Positions 36,501-50,390 of a DNA stretch of 64,000 bases are shown here, piece after piece. Made by a program: the position numbers and the translations under genes. Position 1 is the first letter of the stretch. Every line of letters starts with the position of its first letter. Where the stretch lies: contig OZ024742.1 of assembly GCA_964016885.1 (NCBI GenBank), positions 11,418,181 to 11,482,180 of the forward strand, given 5' to 3'. The DNA is from Eledone cirrhosa. Its lineage: Eukaryota; Mollusca; Cephalopoda; Octopoda; Eledonidae. Under the pieces are notes generated by a model, which saw only the letters and a program-made list of their open reading frames with translations, did not search any database and was not told where the DNA came from.

Positions 36501-39500
36501 CTGATTTGTTTAAGGTAGAGCTTGTAGCAGTGGAGACTTCCGGCGTTCTTGGTCTCGGGACACCAACACTCCTGACTGATTGGTTTAAGGTAGAGCTTGT
36601 AGCAGTGGAGTCTTCTGACGTTCTTGGTCCCGGGACCACAACACTGCTGACTGATTGGTTTAAGGTAGAGCTTGTAGCAGAGGAGACTTCTGACGTTCTT
36701 GGTCCCGGGACCACAACACTGCTGACTGATTGGTTTAAGGTAGAGCTTGTAGCAGTGGAGACTTCGGGCGTTCTTGGTCCCGGGACCACAACACTCCTGA
36801 CTGATTGGTTTAAGGTAGAGCTTGTAGCAGTGGAGTCTTCTGACGTTCTTGGTCCCGGGACCACAACACTGCTGACTGATTGGTTTAAGGTAGAGCTTGT
36901 AGCAGTGGAGACTACCGGCGTTCTTGGTCTCGGGACCCCAACACTCCTGACTGATTGGTTTAAGGTAGAGCTTGTAGCAGTGGAGTCTTCTGACGTTCTT
37001 GGTCCCGGGACCACAACACTGCTGACTGATTGGTTTAAGGTAGAGCTTGTAGCAGTGGAGTCTTGTGACGTTCTTGGTCCCGGGACCACAACACTGCTGA
37101 CTGATTGGTTTAAGGTAGAGCTTGTAGCAGTGGAGTCTTCTGACGTTCTTGGTCTCGGGACCCCAACACTCCTGACTGATTGGTTTAAGGTAGAGCTTGT
37201 AGCAGTGGAGACTTCGGGCGTTCTTGGTCCCGGGACCACAACACTGCTGACTGATTGGTTTAAGGTAGAGCTTGTAGCAGTGGAGTCTTCTGACGTTCTT
37301 GGTCCCGGGACCCCAACACTCCTGACTGATTGGTTTAAGGTAGAGCTTGTAGCAGTGGAGTCTTCTGACGTTCTTGGTCCCGGGACCACAACACTGCTGA
37401 CTGATTGGTTTAAGGTAGAGCTTGTTGCAGTGGAGACTTCTGACGTTCTTGGTCCCGGGACCACAACACTGCTGACTGATTGGTTTAAGGTAGAGCTTGT
37501 AGCAGTGGAGTGTTCTGACGTTCTTGGTCCCGGGACCACAACACTACTGACTGATTAGTTTAAGGTAGACCTTGTAGCAGTGGAGTCTTCTGACGTTCTT
37601 GGTCCCGGGACCACAACACTGCTGACTGATTGGTTTAAGGTAGAGCTTGTATCAGTGGAGTCTTCTGACGTTCTTGGTGCCGGGACCACAACACTGCTGA
37701 CTGATTGGTTTAAGGTAGAGCTTGTAGCATTGGAGTCTTCTGACGTTCTTGGTCCCGGGACCACAACACTTCTGACTGATTGGTTTAAGGTAGAGCTTGT
37801 AGCAGTGGAGTCTTCTGACGTTCTTGGTCCCGGAACCCCAACACTCCTGACTGATTGGTTTAAGGTAGAGCTTGTAGCAGTGGAGTCTTCTGACGTTCTT
37901 GGTCCCGGGACCACAACACTGCTGACTGATTGGTTTAAGGTAGAGCTTGTAGCAGTGGAGTCTTCTGACGTTCTTGGTCCCGGGACCACAATACTCCTCA
38001 CTGATTAGTTTAAGGTAGAGCTTGTAGCAGTGGAGTTTTCTGACGTTCTTGGTCCCGGGACCACAACACTGCTGGCTGATTGGTTTAAGGTAGAGCTTGT
38101 AGCAGTGGAGACTTCCGGCGTTCTTGGTCTCGGGACCCCAACACTCCTGACTGATTGGTTTAAGGTAGAGCTTGTAGCAGTGGAGTCTTCTGACGTTCTC
38201 GGTCCCGGGACCACAACACTCCTGACTGATTGGTTTAAGGTAGAGCTTGTAGCAGTGGAGACTTCGGGCGTTCTTGGTCCCGGGACCACAACACTGCTGA
38301 CTGATTGCTTTAAGGTAGAGGTTGTAGCAGTGGAGTCTTCTGACGTTCTTGGTCCCGGGACCACAACACTGCTGACTGATTGGTTTAAGGTAGAGCTTGT
38401 AGCAGTGGAGACTTCTGACGTTCTTGGTCCCGGGACCACAACACTGCTGACTGATTGGTTTAAGGTAGAGCTTGTAGCAGTGGAGTGTTCTGACGTTCTT
38501 GGTCCCGGGACCACAACACTGCTGACTGATTAGTTTAAGGTAGACCTTGTAGCAGTGGAGTTTTCTGACGTTCTTGGTCCCGGGACCACAACACTGCTGA
38601 CTGATTGGTTTAAGGTAGAGCTTGTAGCAGTGGAGTCTTCTGACGTTCTTGGTCCCGGGACCACAACACTTCTGACTGATTGGTTTAAGGTAGAGCTTGT
38701 AGCAGTGGAGTCTTCTGACGTTCTTGGTCCCGGAACCCCAACACTCCTGACTGATTGGTTTAAGGTAGAGCTTGTAGCAGTGGAGTCTTCTGACGTTCTT
38801 GGTCCCGGGACCACAACACTGCTGACTGATTGGTTTAAGGTAGAGCTTGTAGCAGTGGAGTCTTCTGACGTTCTTGGTCCCGGGACCACAATACTCCTCA
38901 CTGATTAGTTTAAGGTAGAGTTTGTAGCAGTGGAGTCTTCTGACGTTCTTGGTCCCGGGACCACAACACTGCTGACTGATTGGTTTAAGGTAGAGCTTGT
39001 AGCAGTGGAGACTTCCGGCGTTCTTGGTCTCGGGACCCCAACACTCCTGACTGATTGGTTTAAGGTAGAGCTTGTAGCAGTGGAGTCTTCTGACGTTCTC
39101 GGTCCCGGGACCACAACACTCCTGACTGATTGGTTTAAGGTAGAGCTTGTAGCAGTGGAGACTTCGGGCGTTCTTGGTCCCGGGACCACAACACTGCTGA
39201 CTGATTGCTTTAAGTTAGAGGTTGTAGCAGTGGAGTCTTCTGACGTTCTTGGTCCCGGGCCCACAACACTGCTGACTGATTGGTTTAAGGTAGAGCTTGT
39301 AGCAGTGGAGACTTCGGGCATTCTTGGTCCCGGGACCACAACACTGCTGACTGATTGGTTTAAGGTAGAGCTTGTAGCAGTGGAGACTTCCGGCGTTCTT
39401 GGTCCCGGGACCACAACACTGCTGACTGATTGCTTTAAGGTAGAGCTTGTAGCAGTGGAGTCTTCTGACGTTCTTGGTCCCAGGACCACAACACTGCTGA

Positions 39501-40190
39501 CTGATTGGTTTAAGGTAGAGCTTGTAGCAGTGGAGTCTTCTGACGTTCTTGGTCCCGGGACCACAACACTGCTGACTGATTGGTTTAAGGTAGAGCTTGT
39601 AGCAGTGGAGACTTCGGGCATTCTTGGTCCCGGGACCACAGCACTGCTGACTGATGGGTTTAAGGTAGTGCTTGTAGCAGTGGAGAATTCGGGCGTTCTT
39701 GGTCGCGGGACCACAACATTGCTGACTGATTGCTTTAAGGTAGAGCTTGTAGCAGTGGAGTCTACTGACGTTCTTGGTCCCGGGACCACAACACTCCTGA
39801 CTGATTGGTTTAAGGTAGAGCTTGTAGCATTGGAGTCTTCTGACGTTCTTGGTCCCGGGACCACAACACTCCTGACTGATTGGTTTAAGGTAGAGCTTGT
39901 AGCAGTGGAGTCTTCTGACGTTCTTGGTCCCGGGACAACAACACTGCTGACTGATTGGTTTAAGGTAGAGCTTATAGCAGTGGAGACTTCCGGCGTTCTT
40001 GGTCTCGGGACCCCAACACTCCTGACTGCTTGGTTTAAGGTAGAGCTTGTAGCAGCGGAGTCTTCTGACGTTCTTGGTCCCGGGACCACAACACTGCTGA
40101 CTGATTGGTTTAAGGTGGAGCTTGTAGCAGTGGAGTGTTCTGACGTTCTTGGTCCCGGGACCAGAACACTCCTGATGATTAGTTTAAGGT
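30506..40190. repeat. Higher-order repeats, offsets 2475 and 4574 bp
   Basis: The block starting at 30,506 (marker gattagtttaaggtagacc) recurs at 32,981 (2475 bp, 33 units) and 37,555 (a further 4574 bp, 61 units minus one base). The blocks at 33,956-35,605 recur at 38,530-40,179 with the same 4574 offset, including rare variants such as tgatgggtttaaggtagtgc and ggtcgcgggacc. Near-identity over more than 1.5 kb implies recent duplication of multi-kilobase blocks. Confidence 0.75.
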
Positions 40191-43100
40191 AGAGCTTGTA
40201 TCAGTGGAGTCTTCTGACGTTCTTGGTCCCGGGACCACAACACTGCTGACTGATTGGTTTAAGGTAGAGCTTGTAGCAGTGGAGACTTCGGGCGTTCTTG
40301 GTCTCGGGACCCCAACACTCCTGACTGATTGGTTTAAGGTAGAGCTTGTAGCAGTGGAGTCTTCTGACGTTCTTGGTCCCGGGACCACAACACTGCTGAC
40401 TGATTGGTTTAAGGAAGAGCTTGTAGCAGTGGAGACTTCGGGCGTTCTTGGTCCCGGGACCACAACACTGCTGACTGATTGGTTTAAGGTAGAGCTTGTA
40501 GCAGTGGAGACTTCCGGCGTTCTTGGTCTCGGGACCCCAACACTCCTGACTGATTGGTTTAAGGTAGAGCTTGTAGCAGTGGAGTCTTCTGACGTTCTCG
40601 GTCCCGGGACCACAACACTCCTGACTGATTGGTTTAAGGTAGAGCTTGTAGCAGTGGAGACTTCGGGCGTTCTTGGTCCCGGGACCACAACACTGCTGAC
40701 TGATTGCTTTAAGGTAGAGCTTGTAGCAGTGGAGTCTTCAGACGTTCTTGGTCCCGGGACCACAACACTGCTGACTGATTGGTTTAAGGTAGAGCTTGTA
40801 GCAGTGGAGACTTCGGGCATTCTTGGTCCCGGGACCACAACACTGCTGACTGATTGGTTTAAGGTAGAGCTTGTAGCAGTGGAGACTTCCGGCGTTCTTG
40901 GTCCCGGGACCACAACACTGCTGACTGATTGCTTTAAGGTAGAGCTTGTAGCAGTGGAGTCTTCTGACGTTCTTGGTCCCAGGACCACAACACTGCTTAC
41001 TGATTGGTTTAAGGTAGAGCTTGTAGCAGTGGAGTCTTCTGACGTTCTTGGTCCCGGGACCACAACACTCCTGACTGATTGGTTTAAGGTAGAGCTTGTA
41101 GCAGTGGAGACTTCCGGCGTTCTTGGTCTCGGGACACCAACACTCCTGACTGATTGGTTTAAGGTAGAGCTTGTAGCAGTGGAGTCATCTGACGTTCTTG
41201 GTCCCGGGACCACAACACTGCTGACTGATTGGTTTAAGGTAGAGCTTGTAGCAGTGGAGACTTCTGACGTTCTTGGTCCCGGGACCACAACACTGCTGAC
41301 TGATTGGTTTAAGGTAGAGCTTGTAGCAGTGGAGACTTCGGGCGTTCTTGGTCCCGGGACCACAACACTCCTGACTGATTGGTTTAAGGTAGAGCTTGTA
41401 GCAGTGGAGTCTTCTGACGTTCTTGGTCCCGGGACCACAACACTGCTGACTGATTGGTTTAAGGTAGAGCTTGTAGCAGTGGAGACTTCGGGCATTCTTG
41501 GTCCCGGGACCACAACACTCCTGACTGATTGGTTTAAGGTAGAGCTTGTAGCAGTGGAGTCTTCTGACGTTCTTGGTCCCGGGACCACAACACTGCTGAC
41601 TGATTGGTTTAAGGTAGAGCTTGTAGCAGTGGAGACTTCCGGCGTTCTTGGTCTCGGGACACCAACACTCCTGACTGATTGGTTTAAGGTAGAGCTTGTA
41701 GCAGTGGAGTCTTCTGACGTTCTTGGTCCCGGGACCACAACACTGCTGACTGATTGGTTTAAGGTAGAGCTTGTAGCAGTGGAGACTTCTGACGTTCTTG
41801 GTCCCGGGACCACAACACTGCTGACTGATTGGTTTAAGGTAGATCTTGTAGCAGTGGAGTCTTCTGACGTTCTTGGTCCCGGGACCACAACACTCCTGAC
41901 TGATTGGTTTAAGGTAGAGCTTGTAGCATTGGAGTCTTCTGACGTTCTTGGTCCCGGGACAACAACACTCCTGACTGATTGGTTTAAGGTAGAGCTTGTA
42001 GCAGTGGAGTCTTCTGACGTTCTTGGTCCCGGGACCACAACACTGCTGACTGATTGGTTTAAGGTAGAGCTTGTAGCAGTGGAGACTTCGGGCGTTCTTG
42101 GTCTCGGGACACCAACACTCCTGACTGATTGGTTTAAGGTAGAGCTTGTAGCAGTGGAGTCTTCTGACGTTCTTGGTCCCGGGACCACAACACTGCTGAC
42201 TGATTGGTTTAAGGTAGAGCTTGTAGCAGTGGAGACTTCTGACGTTCTTGGTCCCGGGACCACAACACTGCTGACTGATTGGTTTAAGGTAGATCTTGTA
42301 GCAGTGGAGTCTTCTGACGTTCTTGGTCCCGGGACCACAACACTCCTGACTGATTGGTTTAAGGTAGAGCTTGTAGCATTGGAGTCTTCTGACGTTCTTG
42401 GTCCCGGGACAACAACACTCCTGACTGATTGGTTTAAGGTAGAGCTTGTAGCAGTGGAGTCTTCTGACGTTCTTGGTCCCGGGACCACAACACTGCTGAC
42501 TGATTGGTTTAAGGTAGAGCTTGTAGCAGTGGAGACTTCGGGCGTTCTTGGTCTCGGGACACCAACACTCCTGACTGATTGGTTTAAGGTAGAGCTTGTA
42601 GCAGTGGAGTCTTCTGACGTTCTTGGTCCCGGGACCACAACACTGCTGACTGATTGGTTTAAGGTAGAGCTTGTAGCAGTGGAGACTTCTGACGTTCTTG
42701 GTCCCGGGACCACAACACTGCTGACTGATTGGTTTAAGGTAGATCTTGTAGCAGTGGAGTCTTCTGACGTTCTTGGTCCCGGGACCACAACACTCCTGAC
42801 TGATTGGTTTAAGGTAGAGCTTGTAGCATTGGAGTCTTCTGACGTTCTTGGTCCCGGGACCACAACACTCCTGACTGATTGGTTTAAGGTAGAGCTTGTA
42901 GCAGTGGAGTCTTCTGACGTTCTTGGTCCCGGGACAACAACACTGCTGACTGATTGGTTTAAGGTAGAGCTTGTAGCAGTGGAGACTTCGGGCGTTCTTG
43001 GTCTCGGGACCGCAACACTCCTGACTGATTGGTTTAAGGTAGAGCTTGTAGCAGTGGAGTCTTCTGACGTTCTTGGTCCCGGGACCACAACACTGCTGAC

Positions 43101-46100
43101 TGATTGGTTTAAGGTAGAGCTTGTAGCAGTGGAGACTTCGGGCGTTCTTGGTCCCGGGACCACAACACTGCTGACTGATTGGTTTAAGGTAGAGCTTGTA
43201 GCAGTGGAGACTTCCGGCGTTCTTGGTCTCGGGACCCCAACACTCCTGACTGATTGGTTTAAGGTAGAGCTTGTAGCAGTGGAGTCTTCTGACGTTCTCG
43301 GTCCCGGGACCACAACACTCCTGACTGATTGGTTTAAGGTAGAGCTTGTAGCAGTGGAGACTTCGGGCGTTCTTGGTCCCGGGACCACAACACTGCTGAC
43401 TGATTGCTTTAAGGTAGAGCTTGTAGCAGTGGAGTCTTCTGACGTTCTTGGTCCCGGGACCACAACACTGCTGACTGATTGGTTTAAGGTAGAGCTTGTA
43501 GCAGTGGAGACTTCGGGCATTCTTGGTCCCGGGACCACAACACTGCTGACTGATTGGTTTAAGGTAGAGCTTGTAGCAGTGGAGACTTCCGGCGTTCTTG
43601 GTCCCGGGACCACAACACTGCTGACTGATTGCTTTAAGGTAGAGCTTGTAGCAGTGGAGTCTTCTGACGTTCTTGGTCCCAGGACCACAACACTGCTGAC
43701 TGATTGGTTTAAGGTAGAGCTTGTAGCAGTGGAGTCTTCTGACGTTCTTGGTCCCGGGACCACAACACTCCTGACTGATTGGTTTAAGGTAGAGCTTGTA
43801 GCAGTGGAGACTTCCGGCGTTCTTGGTCTCGGGACACCAACACTCCTGACTGATTGGTTTAAGGTAGAGCTTGTAGCAGTGGAGTCTTCTGACGTTCTTG
43901 GTCCCGGGACCACAACACTGCTGACTGATTGGTTTAAGGTAGAGCTTGTAGCAGTGGAGACTTCTGACGTTCTTGGTCCCGGGACCACAACACTGCTGAC
44001 TGATTGGTTTAAGGTAGAGCTTGTAGCGGTGGAGACTTCGGGCGTTCTTGGTCCCGGGACCACAACACTCCTGACTGATTGGTTTAAGGTAGAGCTTGTA
44101 GCAGTGGAGTCTTCTGACGTTCTTGGTCCCGGGACCACAACACTGCTGACTGATTGGTTTAAGGTAGAGCTTGTAGCAGTGGAGACTTCGGGCGTTCTTG
44201 GTCTCGGGACACCAACACTCCTGACTGATTGGTTTAAGGTAGAGCTTGTAGCAGTGGAGTCTTCTGACGTTCTTGGTCCCGGGACCACAACACTGCTGAC
44301 TGATTGGTTTAAGGTAGAGCTTGTAGCAGTGGAGACTTCTGACGTTCTTGGTCCCGGGACCACAACACTGCTGACTGATTGGTTTAAGGTAGATCTTGTA
44401 GCAGTGGAGTCTTCTGACGTTCTTGGTCCCGGGACCACAACACTCCTGACTGATTGGTTTAAGGTAGAGCTTGTAGCATTGGAGTCTTCTGACGTTCTTG
44501 GTCCCGGGACAACAACACTCCTGACTGATTGGTTTAAGGTAGAGCTTGTAGCAGTGGAGTCTTCTGACGTTCTTGGTCCCGGGACCACAACACTGCTGAC
44601 TGATTGGTTTAAGGTAGAGCTTGTAGCAGTGGAGACTTCGGGCGTTCTTGGTCTCGGGACACCAACACTCCTGACTGATTGGTTTAAGGTAGAGCTTGTA
44701 GCAGTGGAGTCTTCTGACGTTCTTGGTCCCGGGACCACAACACTGCTGACTGATTGGTTTAAGGTAGAGCTTGTAGCAGTGGAGACTTCTGACGTTCTTG
44801 GTCCCGGGACCACAACACTGCTGACTGATTGGTTTAAGGTAGATCTTGTAGCAGTGGAGTCTTCTGACGTTCTTGGTCCCGGGACCACAACACTCCTGAC
44901 TGATTGGTTTAAGGTAGAGCTTGTAGCATTGGAGTCTTCTGACGTTCTTGGTCCCGGGACCACAACACTCCTGACTGATTGGTTTAAGGTAGAGCTTGTA
45001 GCAGTGGAGTCTTCTGACGTTCTTGGTCCCGGGACAACAACACTGCTGACTGATTGGTTTAAGGTAGAGCTTGTAGCAGTGGAGACTTCGGGCGTTCTTG
45101 GTCTCGGGACCGCAACACTCCTGACTGATTGGTTTAAGGTAGAGCTTGTAGCAGTGGAGTCTTCTGACGTTCTTGGTCCCGGGACCACAACACTGCTGAC
45201 TGATTGGTTTAAGGTAGAGCTTGTAGCAGTGGAGACTTCGGGCGTTCTTGGTCCCGGGACCACAACACTGCTGACTGATTGGTTTAAGGTAGAGCTTGTA
45301 GCAGTGGAGTCTTCTGACGTTCTTGGTCCCGGGACCACAACACTGCTGACTGATTGGTTTAAGGTAGAGCTTGTAGCAGTGGAGACTTCGGGCGTTCTTG
45401 GTCCCGGGACCACAACACTGCTGACTGATTGGTTTAAGGTAGAGCTTGTAGCAGTGGAGACTTCCGGCGTTCTTGGTCTCGGGACCCCAACACTCCTGAC
45501 TGATTGGTTTAAGGTAGAGCTTGTAGCAGTGGAGTCTTCTGACGTTCTCGGTCCCGGGACCACAACACTCCTGACTGATTGGTTTAAGGTAGAGCTTGTA
45601 GCAGTGGAGACTTCGGGCGTTCTTGGTCCCGGGACCACAACACTGCTGACTGATTGCTTTAAGGTAGAGCTTGTAGCAGTGGAGTCTTCTGACGTTCTTG
45701 GTCCCGGGACCACAACACTGCTGACTGATTGGTTTAAGGTTGAGCTTGTAGCAGTGGAGACTTCGGGCATTCTTGGTCCCGGGACCACAACACTGCTGAC
45801 TGATTGGTTTAAGGTAGAGCTTGTAGCAGAGGAGACTTCCGGCGTTCTTGGTCCCGGGACCACAACACTGCTGACTGATTGCTTTAAGGTAGATCTTGTA
45901 GCAGTGGAGTCTTCTGACGTTCTTGGTCCCAGGACCACAACACTGCTGACTGATTGGTTTAAGGTAGAGCTTGTAGCAGTGGAGTCTTCTGACGTTCTTG
46001 GTCCCGGGACCACAACACTCCTGACTGATTGGTTTAAGGTAGAGCTTGTAGCAGTGGAGACTTCCGGCGTTCTTGGTCTCGGGACACCAACACTCCTGAC

Positions 46101-49100
46101 TGATTGGTTTAAGGTAGAGCTTGTAGCAGTGGAGTCTTCTGACGTTCTTGGTCCCGGGACCACAACACTGCTGACTGATTGGTTTAAGGTAGAGCTTGTA
46201 GCAGTGGAGACTTCTGACGTTCTTGGTCCCGGGACCACAACACTGCTGACTGATTGGTTTAAGGTAGAGCTTGTAGCGGTGGAGACTTCGGGCGTTCTTG
46301 GTCCCGGGACCACAACACTCCTGACTGATTGGTTTAAGGTAGATCTTGTAGCAGTGGAGTCTTCTGACGTTCTTGGTCCCGGGACCACAACACTCCTGAC
46401 TGATTGGTTTAAGGTAGAGCTTGTAGCATTGGAGTCTTCTGACGTTCTTGGTCCCGGGACAACAACACTGCTGACTGATTGGTTTAAGGTAGAGCTTGTA
46501 GCAGTGGAGTCTTCTGACGTTCTTGGTCCCGGGACCACAACACTGCTGACTGATTGGTTTAAGGTAGAGCTTGTAGCAGTGGAGACTTCGGGCGTTCTTG
46601 GTCTCGGGACACCAACACTCCTGACTGATTGGTTTAAGGTAGAGCTTGTAGCAGTGGATTCTTCTGACGTTCTTGGTCCCGGGACCACAACACTGCTGAC
46701 TGATTGGTTTAAGGTAGAGCTTGTAGCAGTGGAGACTTCTGACGTTCTTGGTCCCGGGACCACAACACTGCTGACTGATTGGTTTAAGGTAGATCTTGTA
46801 GCAGTGGAGTCTTCTGACGTTCTTGGTCCCGGGACCACAACACTCCTGACTGATTGGTTTAAGGTAGAGCTTGTAGCATTGGAGTCTTCTGACGTTCTTG
46901 GTCCCGGGACCACAACACTCCTGACTGATTGGTTTAAGGTAGAGCTTGTAGCAGTGGAGTCTTCTGACGTTCTTGGTCCCGGGACAACAACACTGCTGAC
47001 TGATTGGTTTAAGGTAGAGCTTATAGCACTGGAGACTTCCGGCGTTCTTGGTCTCGGGACCCCAACACTCCTGACTGCTTGGTTTAAGGTAGAGCTTGTA
47101 GCAGTGGAGTCTTCTGACGTTCTTGGTCCCGGGACCACAACACTGCTGACTGATTGGTTTAAGGTGGAGCTTGTAGCAGTGGAGTGTTCTGACGTTCTTG
47201 GTCCCGGGACCACAACACTCCTGATGATTAGTTTAAGGTAGAGCTTGTATCAGTGGAGTCTTCTGACGTTCTTGGTCCCGGGACCACAACACTGCTGACT
47301 GATTGGTTTAAGGTAGAGCTTGTAGCAGTGGAGACTTCGGGCGTTCTTGGTCTCGGGACCGCAACACTCCTGACTGATTGGTTTAAGGTAGAGCTTGTAG
47401 CAGTGGAGTCTTCTGACGTTCTTGGTCCCGGGACCACAACACTGCTGACTGATTGGTTTAAGGTAGAGCTTGTAGCAGTGGAGACTTCGGGCGTTCTTGG
47501 TCCCGGGACCACAACACTGCTGACTGATTGGTTTAAGGTAGAGCTTGTAGCAGTGGAGACTTCCGGCGTTCTTGGTCTCGGGACCCCAACACTCCTGACT
47601 GATTGGTTTAAGGTAGAGCTTGTTGCAGTGGAGTCTTCTGACGTTCTCGGTCCCGGGACCACAACACTCCTGACTGATTGGTTTAAGGTAGAGCTTGTAG
47701 CAGTGGAGACTTCGGGCGTTCTTGGTCCCGGGACCACAACACTGCTGACTGATTGCTTTAAGGTAGAGCTTGTAGCAGTGGAGTCTTCTGACGTTCTTGG
47801 TCCCGGGACCACAACACTGCTGACTGATTGGTTTAAGGTAGAGCTTGTAGCAGTGGAGACTTCGGGCATTCTTGGTCCCGGGACCACAACACTGCTGACT
47901 GATTGGTTTAAGGTAGAGCTTGTAGCAGTGGAGACTTCCGGCGTTCTTGGTCCCGGGACCACAACACTGCTGACTGATTGCTTTAAGGTAGAGCTTGTAG
48001 CAGTGGAGTCTTCTGACGTTCTTGGTCCCAGGACCACAACACTGCTGACTGATTGGTTTAAGGTAGAGCTTGTAGCAGTGGAGTCTTCTGACGTTCTTGG
48101 TCCCGGGACCACAACACTCCTGACTGATTGGTTTAAGGTAGAGCTTGTAGCAGTGGAGACTTCCGGCGTTCTTGGTCTCGGGACACCAACACTCCTGACT
48201 GATTGGTTTAAGGTAGAGCTTGTAGCAGTGGAGTCTTCTGACGTTCTTGGTCCCGGGACCACAACACTGCTGACTGATTGGTTTAAGGTAGAGCTTGTAG
48301 CAGTGGAGACTTCGGGCATTCTTGGTCCCGGGACCACAACACTGCTGACTGATGGGTTTAAGGTAGTGCTTGTAGCAGTGGAGAATTCGGGCGTTCTTGG
48401 TCGCGGGACCACAACATTGCTGACTGATTGCTTTAAGGTAGAGCTTGTAGCAGTGGAGTCTACTGACGTTCTTGGTCCCGGGACCACAACACTCCTGACT
48501 GATTGGTTTAAGGTAGAGCTTGTAGCATTGGAGTCTTCTGACGTTCTTGGTCCCGGGACCACAACACTCCTGACTGATTGGTTTAAGGTAGAGCTTGTAG
48601 CAGTGGAGTCTTCTGACGTTCTTGGTCCCGGGACAACAACACTGCTGACTGATTGGTTTAAGGTAGAGCTTATAGCAGTGGAGACTTCCGGCGTTCTTGG
48701 TCTCGGGACCCCAACACTCCTGACTGCTTGGTTTAAGGTAGAGCTTGTAGCAGTGGAGTCTTCTGACGTTCTTGGTCCCGGGACCACAACACTGCTGACT
48801 GATTGGTTTAAGGTGGAGCTTGTAGCAGTGGAGTGTTCTGACGTTCTTGGTCCCGGGACCACAACACTCCTGATGATTAGTTTAAGGTAGAGCTTGTATC
48901 AGTGGAGTCTTCTGACGTTCTTGGTCCCGGGACCACAACACTGCTGACTGATTGGTTTAAGGTAGAGCTTGTAGCAGTGGAGACTTCCGGCGTTCTTGGT
49001 CTCGGGACACCAACACTCCTGACTGATTGGTTTAAGGTAGAGCTTGTAGCAGTGGAGTCTTCTGACGTTCTTGGTCCCGGGACCACAACACTGCTGACTG

Positions 49101-50390
49101 ATTGGTTTAAGGTAGAGCTTGTAGCAGTGGAGACTTCGGGCATTCTTGGTCCCGGGACCACAACACTGCTGACTGATGGGTTTAAGGTAGTGCTTGTAGC
49201 AGTGGAGAATTCGGGCGTTCTTGGTCGCGGGACCACAACATTGCTGACTGATTGCTTTAAGGTAGAGCTTGTAGCAGTGGAGTCTACTGACGTTCTTGGT
49301 CCCGGGACCACAACACTCCTGACTGATTGGTTTAAGGTAGAGCTTGTAGCAGTGGAGACTTCGGGCATTCTTGGTCCCGGGACCACAACACTGCTGACTG
49401 ATTGGTTTAAGGTAGAGCTTGTAGCAGTGGAGACTTCCGGCGTTCTTGGTCCCGGGACCACAACACTGCTGACTGATTGCTTTAAGGTAGAGCTTGTAGC
49501 AGTGGAGTCTTCTGACGTTCTTGGTCCCAGGACCACAACACTGCTGACTGATTGGTTTAAGGTAGAGCTTGTAGCAGTGGAGTCTTCTGACGTTCTTGGT
49601 CCCGGGACCACAACACTCCTGACTGATTGGTTTAAGGTAGAGCTTGTAGCAGTGGAGACTTCCGGCGTTCTTGGTCTCGGGACACCAACACTCCTGACTG
49701 ATTGGTTTAAGGTAGAGCTTGTAGCAGTGGAGTCTTCTGACGTTCTTGGTCCCGGGACCACAACACTGCTGACTGATTGGTTTAAGGTAGAGCTTGTAGC
49801 AGTGGAGACTTCGGGCATTCTTGGTCCCGGGACCACAACACTGCTGACTGATGGGTTTAAGGTAGTGCTTGTAGCAGTGGAGAATTCGGGCGTTCTTGGT
49901 CGCGGGACCACAACATTGCTGACTGATTGCTTTAAGGTAGAGCTTGTAGCAGTGGAGTCTACTGACGTTCTTGGTCCCGGGACCACAACACTCCTGACTG
50001 ATTGGTTTAAGGTAGAGCTTGTAGCATTGGAGTCTTCTGACGTTCTTGGTCCCGGGACCACAACACTCCTGACTGATTGGTTTAAGGTAGAGCTTGTAGC
50101 AGTGGAGTCTTCTGACGTTCTTGGTCCCGGGACAACAACACTGCTGACTGATTGGTTTAAGGTAGAGCTTATAGCAGTGGAGACTTCCGGCGTTCTTGGT
50201 CTCGGGACCCCAACACTCCTGACTGCTTGGTTTAAGGTAGAGCTTGTAGCAGTGGAGTCTTCTGACGTTCTTGGTCCCGGGACCACAACACTGCTGACTG
50301 ATTGGTTTAAGGTGGAGCTTGTAGCAGTGGAGTGTTCTGACGTTCTTGGTCCCGGGACCACAACACTCCTGATGATTAGTTTAAGGTAGA
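40179..50390. repeat. Higher-order repeats, offsets 7049, 1649 and 1499 bp, with nested 450-bp sub-repeat
   Basis: A 74-bp boundary unit (cctgatgattagtttaagg instead of cctgactgattgg) occurs at about 35,597, 40,171, 47,220, 48,869 and 50,368. Inside the 7-kb block the variant gtagatcttgtagcagtgg occurs at about 41,840, 42,290, 42,740, 44,390, 44,840, 45,890, 46,340 and 46,790. Spacings are exact multiples of 75, with 450 bp (six units) recurring. The 2345-codon plus frame and the 2344-codon minus frame lie between two boundary units. Confidence 0.75.
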
